Source: Cristatella mucedo (Eukaryota > Bryozoa > Phylactolaemata > Cristatellidae). Taken from it: a stretch of DNA of 64,000 nucleotides. Where the stretch lies: assembly GCA_009760855.2 (NCBI GenBank), contig WPIO01000363.1, positions 1-64,000 of the forward strand. Direction: 5' to 3'. The notes under the pieces were generated by a model. The model saw only the letters and a program-made list of their open reading frames with translations, was not told the DNA's origin and did not search any database. The position numbers were made by a program, and so were the translations under genes. Shown in pieces: positions 1 through 11,326 of this stretch (its first letter is position 1; every line of letters starts with the position of its first letter).

Positions 1-935
1 TGCTTATTGAAATTAAATGACAATAAAACCGAACTGCTGCTCATAGGACACCCTAAACGTGTGGCTGGATTAAAGGCTTTGCTGTTCTAATAGGTGATGC
101 TAGTGTGCGACCTTCACCACGTGCTCGTAATTTAGGTGTCGTGTTCGACAGCTGCCTCGATTTCAAAAGCTTTATTCAGAAGACTGCCTCTACAGCTGGC
201 CATCATATCCGATCCCTATTCAAGATTAGGAGCTGTCTCCCACAGCGGCTTGTAAAAAATTTAACTAGCTCTTTAGTTCTGTCTCAACTTGATCATTCTA
301 ATTCCCTTTTGGCTGGGCTGCCAAAGAAAGCTGTTATGCCACTACAGCGGACTATGAATATGGCTGCAAGGCTGGTATTCAAGTCCCAGCGGTTTGAGCA
401 CGTGTCTCCATTGTTGAAAGAGCTAATATGGTTGCCGGTTGAGCAAAGGATGCAGAGCAAAGTTCTTACGCTGACCCACAAGGCCGGCCACGGCTTGGCT
501 CCTTCGTATCTAGCATCAGTTTCAGCCTGTTCGCGCCCTCAGGTCCTGTGTGGACAATAAATTAGCTGTCCCATTCCGCCGCTTTAAGACAGTTGGCGAC
601 AGTAGCTTTAGCTCTGCAGGTCCTAGACTGTGGAACTCGCTTCCACAATTCCTATGCAACGACATCTACTCTCCTACAGCCGACTATGGCACATTCTTTT
701 CAGCGGTCCTGAGCTGCTACTTCTATGCTACTCACTACCTCAACTGCTCTCCTGACTCTGCTATGCTTCCCACTTTCTCTTCGTTGCGTGAAACGAAGTC
801 TGTTGGCTACCGAATGCGTACCGAAAGCCGCTTAGGCTGTGAGTGGGCTATGCATAACTCTCCTGCGTAACACCCACATGGTCTTTATGACTTTGTGGAG
901 TTACTGAGGAGATACATTACATTATTGATCCGATA
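1..935 (+). mobile_element. LINE-A, 3' part (CR1/L2-type non-LTR retrotransposon), decayed
   Basis: The window opens inside the end of the reverse transcriptase (LKLNDNKTELLLIG at the edge) and runs through the conserved C-terminal region: RNLGVVFDSCLDF, SLLAGLPKK, AARLVFKSQRFEHVSPLLKEL, WLPVEQR, and WNSLPQFL in another frame after 560. This block is typical of CR1/L2-clade LINEs. Stops and frameshifts (about 90 and 540-560) show it is dead. It ends in a GAGATACATTACATTA tail, the terminus shared by all LINE-A copies here. The 5' part lies outside the window. Confidence 0.9.
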
Positions 936-3843
936 TAAGGATAATAATAAACCAGTTCTTACTTGGACGGTGGTAATGCAAGAGAAATAGCAAGTGGCAT
1001 ACCTCAAGTTCCACTGGGAGGCTTAAAAAGCGCTTTGACTTTCTAAGCTTTCGAAGAATCGTAAACCGAGCAAAAACCATTAATAAAAATATTGAAACAT
1101 AACACCAGTGCACGCTTTAATTAGATGAGTAAGAATTAATACGAGGCTGTAGGATACTTGAGCATTTTCGCTGCACCTTGAACATCACAAAGCCATCTAA
1201 AGTGGCAGTTTCAGTCGACAGATTTACGAGATTTAGTTGCCCATTAGCTGTAGATAGGGACGAACTACACCGTGTGCTGTCACAACGATTTAAATTACAG
1301 TTCACCAAAACGGCAGGCAGCAGAGAAATCTTAAGGAAAACTATTTTATCGAGGTGACTTAACTCAGTAAAATTGAGCGACATGTATACTACAAACTTCC
1401 TGCAAAGACTCAAGAAACATTCCATGGCACTGTTTTGGAATGCTTAGATGAGAATTACAATGCGCCTTAAGCAGCGCTCCTGCATGCGGCTTTCTTCATT
1501 CAACGCAATTCTTCGCTAAAGCTTCTGAACGACCTCTGGAATTGATTGCGTTCTTATCCAAAAAGTACATGTGGGAATGAGTCCTATACAGACCACCAAT
1601 AGGTTGCACTAGTCCAATAGCTCCAGTCCTAGACCTCCGAATCAAAAGAGCCATACTGCATTTACACTGAATACCTAAGATGACAAGATGGGGGACTGTG
1701 AATTACGTAGCACTGTTGTCAGTAATACGGTTGCCTTTAATAGCGACTTCAGTCGCTATTTAGAAAATCGAATGCTACCTAAAAGCGGTCGCCGTGTAAC
1801 TACACTCATCAAGAGCCTGTGTGGGTTAAAGTGAAACCAACTAGCACGAACTAGTTACCGCATTCTTTGGCGGTCCCTCAATTACCCGAGAAGAAACATT
1901 CTTCTCGGCTGATCAAACGCCGTAGTTGAAAGTGCAATCCAGAAAATTCTAATATTACACGCGGGCCGAATAACAGTAAACTTAGTAAAGTCGTCTGTGT
2001 ATTTTCGTTTCAGCTTTGCATTAGCACGAATTAGATTATGTACGATCAATGAGTGTGATTAACCATTTTTACCCAATATCTAGTTTCCGGCATCACTACG
2101 AAAGTAAAAGCCTGACCCACGTTCCGTTTTTGTAGGGTGATGTACCACCTGTCACTTACCCTTGGCTTTTAATCACCCCCAACGAGTATTGAAGCGTCCT
2201 AACTGTGAGATTAAGCTCGCAATTTTATTACTATTGTCTATTCAGGTGGTGCCGAGAAACAAATTCGTGTGTCTCCATTGCCGACAACTAAAAAATCCTC
2301 TCAGCCGAACGCCCTACGACTGTCGCCGACGCGGCTTATGGACGGCCGTGAAAGGTTTCGTCCACCTGTTATTTAGCTTCTAGCAAACAGCAGATGATGC
2401 CGGTATAACGTGTATCTTTTAATTCAAGAAAAGGCAAGATTTGAAAAATCCGTATGAAGGAAGGATTTCGTCACCGGAATAGAAATGGTAATACTACGCC
2501 GCATATTTACTTAATGCTATGACGTTTTTTTAACCAGCCTGAAACATCTGCTCAGACGCTTTTAGACAGTTAGACGCCCAAACCCTTTATGCTTTTACGG
2601 CATATTAAAACTGAAATAATGATGAAACCGCAGCCTTCCATTAGTTAACCAGTAGAACAGAATCAGCAAAGCATTTCACGTATCACTTTAATACTTTACA
2701 TCAATCCTTCATCAACTTAAATAAGGCTTTTTTCACATGAGAAAAAATCAAACGCCTAGTTTTAAGTAAGCGGTGAGAAAATAAGCGTTACTATTGTTGC
2801 TGACAATCACATAATAACAGCCTATATTTAAGATATATAAGATCAACTGTACGTTACAACCTGTTAACCTTAAAGCCATATGATCCTTCGTTTTTTGCAA
2901 GGCCTAATAATACGACCTGTACACGGTGTGTGTCTGCAGGAAGTATTCTTAAAATGAAACGTTCCCTTTCCAACGACGCACAGGTTGGTAAAGCAATATA
3001 AAAACGATTATTTTACTTTAGCATTTCTTTCAGCTGTAGGTCACAAGGCAAAATTAAATTAAGCTGATTTCACTTCAGGAATTTTTTTCACTGTAAGTAA
3101 CTAGTTTAAATTACATGACAGCCAGGCAGGTAAACGACTCCGGAATTTACACCATTCCATTTATTCAACTAGCTTCAGGGGATAGAAAGGTTTATTCGAT
3201 AGATTAATGGAACGATTTCGTTGTTATGGTCATTAATGGTTCCCACATGCAACCGGCGTGTTTTCTTTGCCAGTAGCTGCAAAATTGCCGCCGTCACGCC
3301 GTTTGAGCCGGCCAACACAAAACCACTCTGCTAAATGCCCTGCAAGTGTATTGGTCAGGTAGGTCAACCCTAATGGAGTTTCTAGCGTTGGCTACTAACC
3401 TAAAACATATAGAATTAGATGCCTGTCTATAATTTACCAGATGATTCAAAACAAGCATACGTTTTCAAATGCCAATAAACCACAGGTTGTTTGCCCTGCA
3501 TCAAACGTAAATGTAGTGCAGCTTCATGGATCAATCACCTTAGTGATGCTTGCTGCTAGCTCAAGGACTATACGTACTCAACTACGACTAAAACGTAATG
3601 CACCAAGAAGCAAAAAATGTGTAAACTTATGAGCTATATTCTATTTCAACTATTGGCTTACCTAACTGAGTCAATAGGCTTACTCGTATTTCAGACTGTA
3701 ACTCTTCTTTTCAGCTGCTCGCCACGAACCAAAGGCAATGAGCCATCACTTAAACAATTCTTTTCACGGCAAATAAACCTAGTATGAACTATACCGATAA
3801 AACATAAGATTTTATATAATTGATACTTTACTTCTGAGCCTAC
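936..3843. other. AT-rich stretch downstream of the LRR exons; one candidate exon only
   Basis: Apart from the candidate exon at 1177-1399 (separate entry), I see no recognisable gene, RNA or repeat in this AT-rich stretch. It lies downstream of the last recognised LRR exon on the minus strand, so it may hold the gene's 3' intron, last exons or 3' UTR. Short open frames at 2162-2383 and 3441-3632 match nothing I know. Confidence 0.4.
1177..1399 (-). CDS. Candidate exon, function unknown
   Basis: A 223-bp open stretch on the minus strand is bounded by a pyrimidine-rich acceptor (TTGAGTCTTTGCAG) and a GTGCAG donor. It reads KFVVYMSLNFTELSHLDKI, continues through NCNLNRCDSTRCSSSL and ends DGFVMFK: alternating hydrophobic residues, four cysteines and two N-glycosylation sequons. 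It would start one base before a codon boundary and end in phase 0. The last LRR exon upstream (3844-3984) ends in phase 0, so the two cannot be joined directly; another exon would have to lie between. No domain is recognised. It could equally be a chance open frame in intergenic DNA. Confidence 0.22.
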
Positions 3844-3984
3844 CGGGTGCTCGTCTTTCCAGCCATCAGGTAGTTTAATTATGCCGCATTCAGACGCGAT
3901 CAGCTGTTTCAGTGCAGGCAGCTGGCACATTGATAAAAGAAGGGTGGTAAGCTTCTTGTTTGCTCGAATAGAGAGCACCTCGAG
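3844..3984 (-). CDS. LRR gene, exon 5 of those recognised (two LRRs)
   Basis: This 141-bp exon encodes 47 residues, LEVLSIRANKKLTTLL through LPALKQLIASECGIIKLPDG to WKDEHP. These are a 24-residue and a 23-residue leucine-rich repeat of the LxxLxLxxN/CxLxxLPxxW type. The acceptor is CATTGCTTTTTCTAG and the donor GTAGGC, both phase 0, so it splices in frame to the 5715-5855 exon 1.7 kb upstream on the minus strand. It is the most diverged module: the usual LPxSI has become LLLSM, and the end MxS has become EHP. It may be under weaker constraint. The protein's C-terminal end is not identified. Confidence 0.75.
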
Positions 3985-4914
3985 CTAGAAAAAGCAATGA
4001 AAATAGTGCTCCTAGTTCTGCCTTAAATCAAGTTTCTCAAGCTGAAATAATCATCGACAACCGTAAGTCATTAAATTTCTTGGAAGCCTCTCCTAAAACC
4101 ACGATCTAAGCAAGGACAACAGCAAAGAAATATCACGCCTTATTAATACATAAAGTACAGACAGTCACTTATAATTGGCTGTACCAAAATCACTAGCAAA
4201 GGTTCAGTTAAATGCAATCAGTCACTATAACGTAACACTTCATCTATGTTCATTCTATCATGGAAAGAGAGAAGTGGGAAAATGCAAAACCTACGCACTC
4301 ATTTGAAGTGAATACAACTTGAGGTAGTTGCCAAAAAGCTTGCAGACTAACAAACACTAATTGCCAATGGAGGTACGTGCGACCAATGACAGTTCCAAAG
4401 TGTTCTTCAATATTACCGGAAAATCACAGTGCACACGTGCATCAAAGCTGCATCTTGAATACCTGACACCCTGGAGATGTGTCGATATCAGTCAAAATGT
4501 TTAACAATGTAGCTTCTTATTTGCTTTAGTCTAGGAATAACCACGATTTTTAGTTTTTGTGTAAAGGTAAACTAGCAGACCCCGAGATGCGGTATGCAGA
4601 AAAGCCTTAGGAACGATTCCTGTTGACAGGTGACCCAACTGATCAAAATTGGGGCCCCAGTTGGTTCGTAACATGAAGATGTAAAGCTAATGAGTAACTC
4701 TGTGGCATATTAAACGTTTGAGGTAGGAACACGAAAGCGCCAGACACAGTTTTGCTGCCAATTGCCCTCGACAAATAACAAGAGTCACGTGTACAGCCTC
4801 AGTTTGTCCTGCTCTAAGAGGTGGCCTTCTTAATTATTATACTGTCTATATTTACTGAATAATGTTCGCGACACACGACTATGATTGTAAAAATCAAGCT
4901 CACGGAAATTCGAT
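3985..4914 (-). other. LRR gene intron; no other feature seen
   Basis: This is the 3' part of the intron between the LRR exons at 5715-5855 and 3844-3984. It is AT-rich and has no coding or repeat signature, except a weak partial match around 4655-4700 to the arm of the foldback element M1, which may be that copy's decayed second arm. Confidence 0.4.
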
Positions 4915-5097
4915 GTGGTTTACAGTAACCTTTATGCAACTGAAATAAGAAATGTTTTACGGCATCGTGGCACAAGCAAAGCTGAAAGCCCATTTCAAAT
5001 ATCTGTGTGATACGAGAAGTTTTGGCTAAGTTGAAGAATTTACAAGGCATCAAGTTACGATGAAAATAACGGTGTATGAAAGTGACAAGAATGCACT
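4915..5097 (-). repeat. Foldback element M1, second copy (one clear arm)
   Basis: Read on the minus strand, this stretch matches the left arm of the palindromic element at 10608-11003. Shared blocks include GTGCATTCTTGTCACTTT against GTGCATACTTGTGACTTT, then TTATTTTCA, TGCCTTGTAAATT and AACTTAGCCAA. The opposite arm is at best very decayed (about 4655-4700). Two copies in one gene's introns show that M1 is a dispersed repeat, not a one-off palindrome. Confidence 0.55.
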
Positions 5098-5714
5098 TTT
5101 AACTAGCTTAACCCATGTACCTCTATCTAAAGAGTTTTAAAAAATGGGATGCAAATCACGTGTGATGAACAGATTAGTTAATCTTATTTTTTTATATTTT
5201 GCTTCATGGTTTGCATTAGGTTCAGTCATGGTTTGCATAATCAGTTTTTTCTTTTACTGGAAATTCTTCAAAAATTCTTATCCCATTGCTAGCATGTTTG
5301 TCTTTTAAATGTTCCAACAATTATTTGATCATCGGTGCAATTTTGTAAGTATTTTCTTGAAGTAACCTCTTACCCAAAGTCACATGTTTTTCTTCCTAAT
5401 GCAATATGATACATTCAATTTAAAGATATGCAAACTCCAACTGTTATAGCAAGTGAAAAATCAATGGGCTGGTTCTCGAAAGGGCCTCAGCACAGCTAAT
5501 TAATTCAGGTTTTATCACTTCTTAGTAGCCGTATTTTGCTTCGAATCAACGGCAACAAGCTGTCTGTACAAAAGATTTTCTCTAGGATTACGAAAAAGCG
5601 CTCGAACTATTCCATTTTATCTCCGTAGTCAACACCAATCACTAAACAACAATATTCCCATGTTTAAATAATGTTTCCCAAATCCATGCATTGCGATTTC
5701 ACTTATCAGCTTAC
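5098..5714 (-). other. LRR gene intron; nothing else recognised
   Basis: AT-rich intronic sequence between M1 and the exon at 5715-5855. No coding signature, repeat family or RNA gene was seen. Confidence 0.4.
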
Positions 5715-5855
5715 CGACGTCATGCCTTTCCAGCCGTCAGGCAGTTCAATTAGGCCACAAGAAGCAGCATGCAGCTGTTTCAGTTCAGGCAGCTGGCATA
5801 TGGATGAAGGAAGGGCTGTGAGCTTTTCATTCCCCGAGATATAGAGCGACTTCAG
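5715..5855 (-). CDS. LRR gene, exon 4 of those recognised (two LRRs)
   Basis: This 141-bp, 47-residue exon reads LKSLYISGNEKLTALPSSIC, QLPELKQLHAASCGLIELPD and GWKGMTS: two clear leucine-rich repeats (24 + 23 residues) with a SxNxLxxLPxSI consensus. The acceptor is GCTTTACTTCAAG and the donor GTAAGC, both phase 0. It closely resembles the exons at 11327-11470 (SICHLRALKQLHANGCDLTEL) and 3844-3984, indicating growth by exon duplication. LRR arcs of this kind normally bind protein partners; no catalytic or signalling domain is visible to tell which family the gene belongs to. Confidence 0.85.
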
Positions 5856-6364
5856 CTTGAAGTAAAGCAACGAAGAGCAAAAACTGATTACATTCACGAA
5901 AGCTTCTTTTGCAAGTGTCTTACTGAGACAGAAGCAAAAAATCTTGCAAGCAAGTAGCAGATACAGGAAAAATGTCTTACACATAAATTGGCTCTGCCAG
6001 TAAAACTGGCAAACATTTAAAAGAAAACAATCAGTTAATACCTTCAGAATGCTATTGCCTTAACTAGTACAGGTCAGAGAAGCAGTTGGTAAGAATTTGG
6101 ACCCAGAGACGTAATCGAACTAGGATACCACTTAACGGCAATGTTGAACAGCATGCAGAAAGATTTGTGACCAGTGAAAGCACCTGTGTGTTCAGAGAAA
6201 TATTGTATAAAGCTAAAGGGCACAGGATTCTCATCGGTGCATTTTCGAATAGCCTTCGGCCTGATAACACGGCGATTTATCAATGAACACGTTTATAGTT
6301 TCATATGCACAGTATCCTATGCATGCAACTTAAAAGTATTGGTGGTTTTGCAAAGTAAGGACAT
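5856..6364 (-). other. LRR gene intron; no recognised feature
   Basis: Open frames of 66-69 codons occur on both strands at 6064-6286, but they overlap, lack splice context and resemble nothing known. I treat the stretch as intron. Confidence 0.4.
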
Positions 6365-6950
6365 TTGATAATAATATTAATAATAATAAACTTGACAAAG
6401 CGCCATTAGCGAACTCAATCTTTTCTCTTTCTAGGTGCTTGATTTTTCCAGCAAAGGGAAATACTACAGATGACACAAATTACTACCGAACACCTATCAA
6501 AATTGCTAAAATTCGGGCTTGTTTGGATAAGAATACCAAGTCTAAGTTGGTCCAAGCATTCGTGACATCTTGTCTCGACTTCGGCAACTCAATGCTTACT
6601 GGCCTGCCGGCATGTGCCATTAGGCGATTCCGGCTGGTGCCAAACTCAGCAGCTAGGCTTATCTGTTGTAAGCATCACAGTTGCCACATCACACCACTTC
6701 TCGCCGACCTGCACTGGCTACCAGTCAAGCAACGGATTGACTTCAAGGTTTTGTCGCTCACTTTTAGGTCACTTCATTCTTTAGCTCCAGCCTATTTCTC
6801 AGATTTACTCCCTCACCAGGCCCAGCATTGTACACCCAATTTTCGGAATCCAACAGTCTACTAATACCTCGTACTAACCTCAAATCCTTTGGAGACCGTG
6901 CATTTAGCTCGCATGCTACCGAAGCCTTAATGACCGTCAAGAGCTGTCGG
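6365..6950. mobile_element. LINE-B fragment with inverted 5' part
   Basis: At 6365-6470 the LINE-B 3' end lies on the minus strand (AATAATATTAATAATAATAA, then AAAGCGCC and CTCTTTCTAGGTGCTT). From about 6490 the C-terminal coding region runs on the plus strand: KIRACLDKNTKSKLVQAFVT, CLDFGNSMLTGLPACAIRRF, CHITPLLADLHWLPVKQRID. A tail in one orientation joined to an inverted upstream piece is the pattern of twin priming (5' inversion) during insertion. Both parts carry stops and frameshifts (about 6860). Confidence 0.75.
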
Positions 6951-7999
6951 CGATCTGCTACTTGGTTAAAATTAAACAGCTGACTGTGTGCTTCACACCT
7001 ACACTGGTTGATTCAAGAAAAGCTCTAACTTTGAAATGTAGAGCAACCGGGGACCGTCTATGCATTATCTGAAATCAAAGAGCTATAGTAAGTCAGTTAA
7101 TATTTTGACTTAAGAGTAACCAGCTTTTAGCAAATAAAAGCTAGCGAGATTATTCAGGTCAGGCTTTCCTTAAATGTCGGTAAGTCACAATTAATAATAG
7201 ATATATTACACTTGATCATTGCACTACTGGACTTAAACTTTTTGCATCACCTGATCAGTCGTGCTTTCATTGCCTGTGCTTGAACTTCGCACTGGAGCCA
7301 CTACATATTTAGTACCTTAAATTCAGTCATATCATTATTATTAACACTGCTTTCAGAGCCTATATAAGTACAGGACACCAGCGCCTCACTTTGCACTTGT
7401 TCAAAATTTCGATTCTAAAATTCAGTTCACACAGCCATCGCCCTGAACAGACAAGTAAGATGAAGCCCTGAACAGACGAGTAAGATGAATACAGCAAAAC
7501 CTTAACATGCTGATACACTTGAGTCATAGTGTAATGCTGCAATATAAATTAAGTTTCCGTTCATATCTCAGAATGACATATAATCATCTTCGAACACTAT
7601 CAGTCAAAAGAAATTGCACTTCCAAAAACCTTGTAATACAGCAACATTTAAAATACTCCTCAGCTCTAAAGTTAAATTTAAGTAGTTCGATTTGTTTCGC
7701 CAACACTATTTGAATGATTAAGTTGCAGGTATAGCAAAAAAGATATCTGCACATAAGAAATTTCCACGGGGATCGTTCTCAAAACTGACCTGGTGAGCAA
7801 ACACCAGTTTATTATCCAGGTGCTCAAAAACAATTTTAAGCTACATCATGTCTTAGCAGCTGCATTCCTCATATCAAAGGCTGCACACAGTCTAAAAAAC
7901 AATTATTTCTCCATGCTAAAACATATTTTCAGATTTAAACGATATAAACGTAGCAACGGAATGCACTTCAGTAACTAAGCAACAGCGTTTCCATATTTA
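6951..7999 (-). other. LRR gene intron; short tandem repeat only
   Basis: AT-rich intronic DNA. The only structure seen is a perfect-length tandem pair of 25-bp units at 7440-7464 and 7465-7489 (GCCCTGAACAGACAAGTAAG...), differing by one base. No exon was found. Confidence 0.45.
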
Positions 8000-8190
8000 A
8001 TGGGAAACTCAAGAAAATATCTATGCAATTTGTCCGACAATCACATATGTGTTTATGGTACCTCTCGAGAGACAAATATGTTAGGACTGGATTCGGAAGT
8101 TCTGACGACTTCTGCATAAAAGAGAAATTTTCTATGCAAATCACGACTAAAACGGATGTAACGTCGAACCTTGGTAGATTGCTACAAATA
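8000..8190 (-). repeat. Dispersed repeat R4, minus copy
   Basis: Read on the minus strand, this matches 11040-11275 on the plus strand. Both contain GAAGTCGTCAGAACTTCCGA, then ATATTTG, a TACCATA block and GACAAATT. Similarity looks like 65-75 percent by eye. The family is unknown, with no coding capacity. Confidence 0.5.
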
Positions 8191-8204
8191 CGGGTAGGAT
8201 GGGC

Positions 8205-8480
8205 ATAGGGCGGCCAGTAGCAGGAGTTATCCCCGAAAAAATGGCCACTAATAGTAGGAGTTGTTCCCCTCAAAGTATATTTATTAATATCGTACAAAGA
8301 CAAATAAAATGAATGGCATGAGAATTGGCACAAAGAACACTGTTAACATAAGCTACCGTTTGATGATATAGTTGATATAGTTGCCGTGTTGACTTTCTAA
8401 TGCCCTGTAATAGTCCAAGGTCACGTATATAGCACTGGGGCTCATCCATACACGGCTTCACCATCAAATCACCCAGATTT
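8205..8480 (+). repeat. Dispersed repeat R2, uninterrupted copy
   Basis: This matches the split copy at 31985-32095 plus 32630-32765. Shared blocks are AGTAGC-GAGTTAT, ATATTTAT, GAATGGCATG-GAATTG-CACAAA, TAACATAAGCTACCGTTTGA and GGCTCA-CCA. It serves as the empty-site reference for the LINE-A insertion at 32.1 kb. Its class is not recognised. Confidence 0.55.
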
Positions 8481-8754
8481 ACTACCAGCCATTGTAGAAA
8501 TATGGCAAACCACTCAAAAGATGCAAGACACTCGACTCCACGCTAACCCCACCGAAATTTTTTTTTAATTCGTCATCTCAAATTGTTGACTGTCGTCACG
8601 ACCACAGCCCAGGGACAATTTGTGACCAGCACATTATATCCGTACACGAACAGCATGCATACATGCACCGGGCGAACACGGAGACAGTTGAGCCCCACCT
8701 ATATTCCAAATTTCACACAGGTTGGCCTAGTATCGACCAAGTTGTACAATTGAT

Positions 8755-9515
8755 GAGGTCGGCGTGTTTTGATAAAGATACCACGTCCAAGTTGGTCCAT
8801 GCATTCGTGACATCCCGACTCGACTTCTGAAACTCACTGCTTAATGGCCTACCAGCATGTGCGATCAGGCGATTGCAGCTGGTGCAAAACTCCGCTGCCA
8901 GGCTTGTCTGTAGTGAGCGTCGCAGTTGCCACATTACTCCACTTCTCGCCGACCTGCACTGGCTATCAGTTAAGCAACGGATTGACTTCAAGGTTTTGTC
9001 GCTCACTTTTAGGTCGCTTCATTCTACGGCTCCAGCCTATCTGTCAGATATACTACCCCATCAGGCCAAGCATCGTACCACCCACTTTTCGGAATCCAAC
9101 AGTCTAGAAATACCTCATGCAAACCTTAAATCCTTTGGAGACCGTGCATTTAGTTCGTATGCTCCCAAAGCCTGGAACTCCCTCCCGACCTGCGTCAGAA
9201 CATCCCCTGACCTGACCACATTTAAAAGGAACCTAAAAACACACCTATTTAGGAGAGCATTTAGTGGGTCCCAGTGATTCGTCCTTGATGTGCTTATGGG
9301 TGCTGACACTGTGCATGCTGCCACTAACCACATTTGCATGCTGACCCTGTGCATGTCACCCCTAACCATATTATTCATTTCGTTTGTTTTTTCAAGCATG
9401 ATTTTCTTACCATTCAATTGCATTTCACTTTACAGCAAATGTAAAGTGCCTAGAGAGAGACTAAGTTCTCTGAGGGCGCTTTATCAAGTGAATTATTATA
9501 ATTATTATTATAGGT
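8755..9515 (+). mobile_element. LINE-B, 5'-truncated copy with complete 3' end
   Basis: This starts inside the C-terminal region (TSKLVHAFVTSRLDF) and stays open over most of its length: 8873-9277 reads QLVQNSAARLVCSERRSCHI, LLADLHWLSVKQRIDFKVLS and AWNSLPTCVRTSPDLTTFKR to the stop. The 3' UTR follows (GCTGACACTGTGCATGCTGC) and then the terminal hairpin (AAAGTGCCTAGAGAGAG...TTCTCTGAGGGCGCTTT) and an (ATT)n tail. It is one of the best-preserved copies. LINE-B belongs by motif to the CR1/L2 clade. Confidence 0.9.
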
Positions 9516-10607
9516 ACCAAGTACCACTGCTGGGACAGCACTCAGAGGATTGGACCGTCGTTTGCAGATAAACTTGAGCACTCCCAGCTATAACCAAGAC
9601 GCAGCACTAGGAAACACTATAATCGCACGAAAAATTCAATAAATAGATAAATATGGATCTTAGGAATAGGTCAAGCTAAGAAGATCCTTATACAGCCTAA
9701 GCAGATCATATCCACGATAGGTCTCATACTGCAGAGTCAATCCATGCTACAGCAGGGGGTGGCTCACCAGCATTCGCCAATACAAATATCTAACTATTAA
9801 CGACATAAATGATCACTTGAAATAACCTAACTTTCCTTCAATAGAAATGAATCAACATATTCAGACTGGCTTCCAGTAAACGACGTGCTAGTTTCATCCA
9901 AGTCACCAAGCTGACCGGCCGTCGAACAAAGGTCCACTCCCAGCCGTCGTTTTGTGCTTTACGGCTGCTACAGGAACTGGATCAGCTGTCCCATTATTCA
10001 TGCTGTACTATGATAATGGATTCCTTAGTTACGGCGGCCCGCAGCAGTAAATTCTCAATACATCATCCCTATGTTCGTCTACTGGCCGAAAGACAGTCAT
10101 TTCCGGTTTGTGATCCGATGTAAACATGTTTCTGCCAAGTAAATAAGGAGTGGGCTTTGGAATGCCGTTTGCGGCCGATTGCTATGGGTGGGGCTGGGAA
10201 GCTGAGTCAGGACTAGGCCCCGGAGGATAGGGGGTTTACTCTTTTATGATCTTGTATACTACCAGTCGGACATTTGATCTCGAGGGGCGTGTCATTTCCG
10301 GGAAAGTTTTTCGTTTCTTCATTTTGCAAAGTTATTTTCTAAGGGTCCGTTTAGGGCTGAGTAGCTTATATTTGCAGAGATAACCAGAAAAACTCAGTTC
10401 CTGCTCAGTTATTTTCAAAGAAAATTATTGTGTTGAGCTCGATGATACTTCGGTTTAAATAGGTCTTAGATAACAATTTTATTGACCATGTTACTTTCAA
10501 CTGACAATTACCAAAATGTGTGTTTGCATTTAAAATTAGTTTATTTTTTAACACGCAAACTTCAAATAAATTAAAAATTCCTAAAAAATTTCACCGGCTA
10601 CCCTGCT
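9516..10607 (-). other. LRR gene intron; no recognised feature
   Basis: Intronic DNA with no LINE, SINE or exon signature that I can support. Confidence 0.4.
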
Positions 10608-11003
10608 CGTGCATTTTGTGACATTTATACAGCTTAATTTTCAGGTTTGGTTGGTGCCTTGTAAATTAAAAAACTTGGCTAATACTTCACACATCGGAAT
10701 GAAATTTGAAATCAGATCTGTTTGTGTAACTCTATACTGGAATGCGTTTGATTTCGGTTGGATAAATTTGGATGTATTCGTAAACGTCCTGGAGCTTTTT
10801 TCCATAATCGTAGACATATGCAATCAAATTTATCAAACCGAAATCAAAACTATTCCAAACTTGAGTCAACCAAGCAGAGCCTTAACTCGCATTTCAAATT
10901 AAATTTTACCCTGATAGGTGAAATATTAGCTAAGTTATTTAATTTAGAAGGCACCAACCAACCCTGAAAATAAAGCAGCATAAAAAGTCACAAGTATGCA
11001 CCT
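10608..11003. repeat. Foldback element M1: long imperfect palindrome
   Basis: Two arms of about 190 bases (10608-10798 and 10815-11003) are reverse complements at roughly 75-80 percent by eye, with a spacer of 15-25 bases. Paired blocks include GTTGGTTGGTGCCTT / AAGGCACCAACCAAC, GATTTCGGTT / AACCGAAATC and ATAAATTTG / CAAATTTAT. It has no coding capacity. The structure suits a MITE-like or foldback DNA element. RNA from this intron could form a long hairpin on either strand. A related arm is at 4915-5097. Confidence 0.75.
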
Positions 11004-11039
11004 AAACAAGCTTCAAGCATATATCGCGATATACCAAGA

Positions 11040-11280
11040 TTCGACTAGTTTTGATAAAAGTCGTATTTAATGCAGAGATCGGTAAGTTTTGTAATTATTG
11101 ATATTTTGCTTCTGGTTTACATCTGGGTAAGACGTGGCTTGCACAACCGATTTTCTTTCTTGTGGAAGTCGTCAGAACTTCCGATCCCATTTCAAATATA
11201 TTTGCCTTTTGAAAGATACCATAGAAATATTTGTTTGTACGACAAATTCTATAAGTATTTTTTGACAACCCCCGTTGAAA
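11040..11280 (+). repeat. Dispersed repeat R4, plus copy
   Basis: This matches the minus-strand copy at 8000-8190 (core GGAAGTCGTCAGAACTTCCG, itself containing the palindrome GGAAGT...ACTTCC). It lies between foldback M1 and the LRR exon at 11327. Class unknown. Confidence 0.5.
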
Positions 11281-11326
11281 CACATTTTTTTAAATTCAAG
11301 CATTTCATATTTACTTTTGATCTTAC

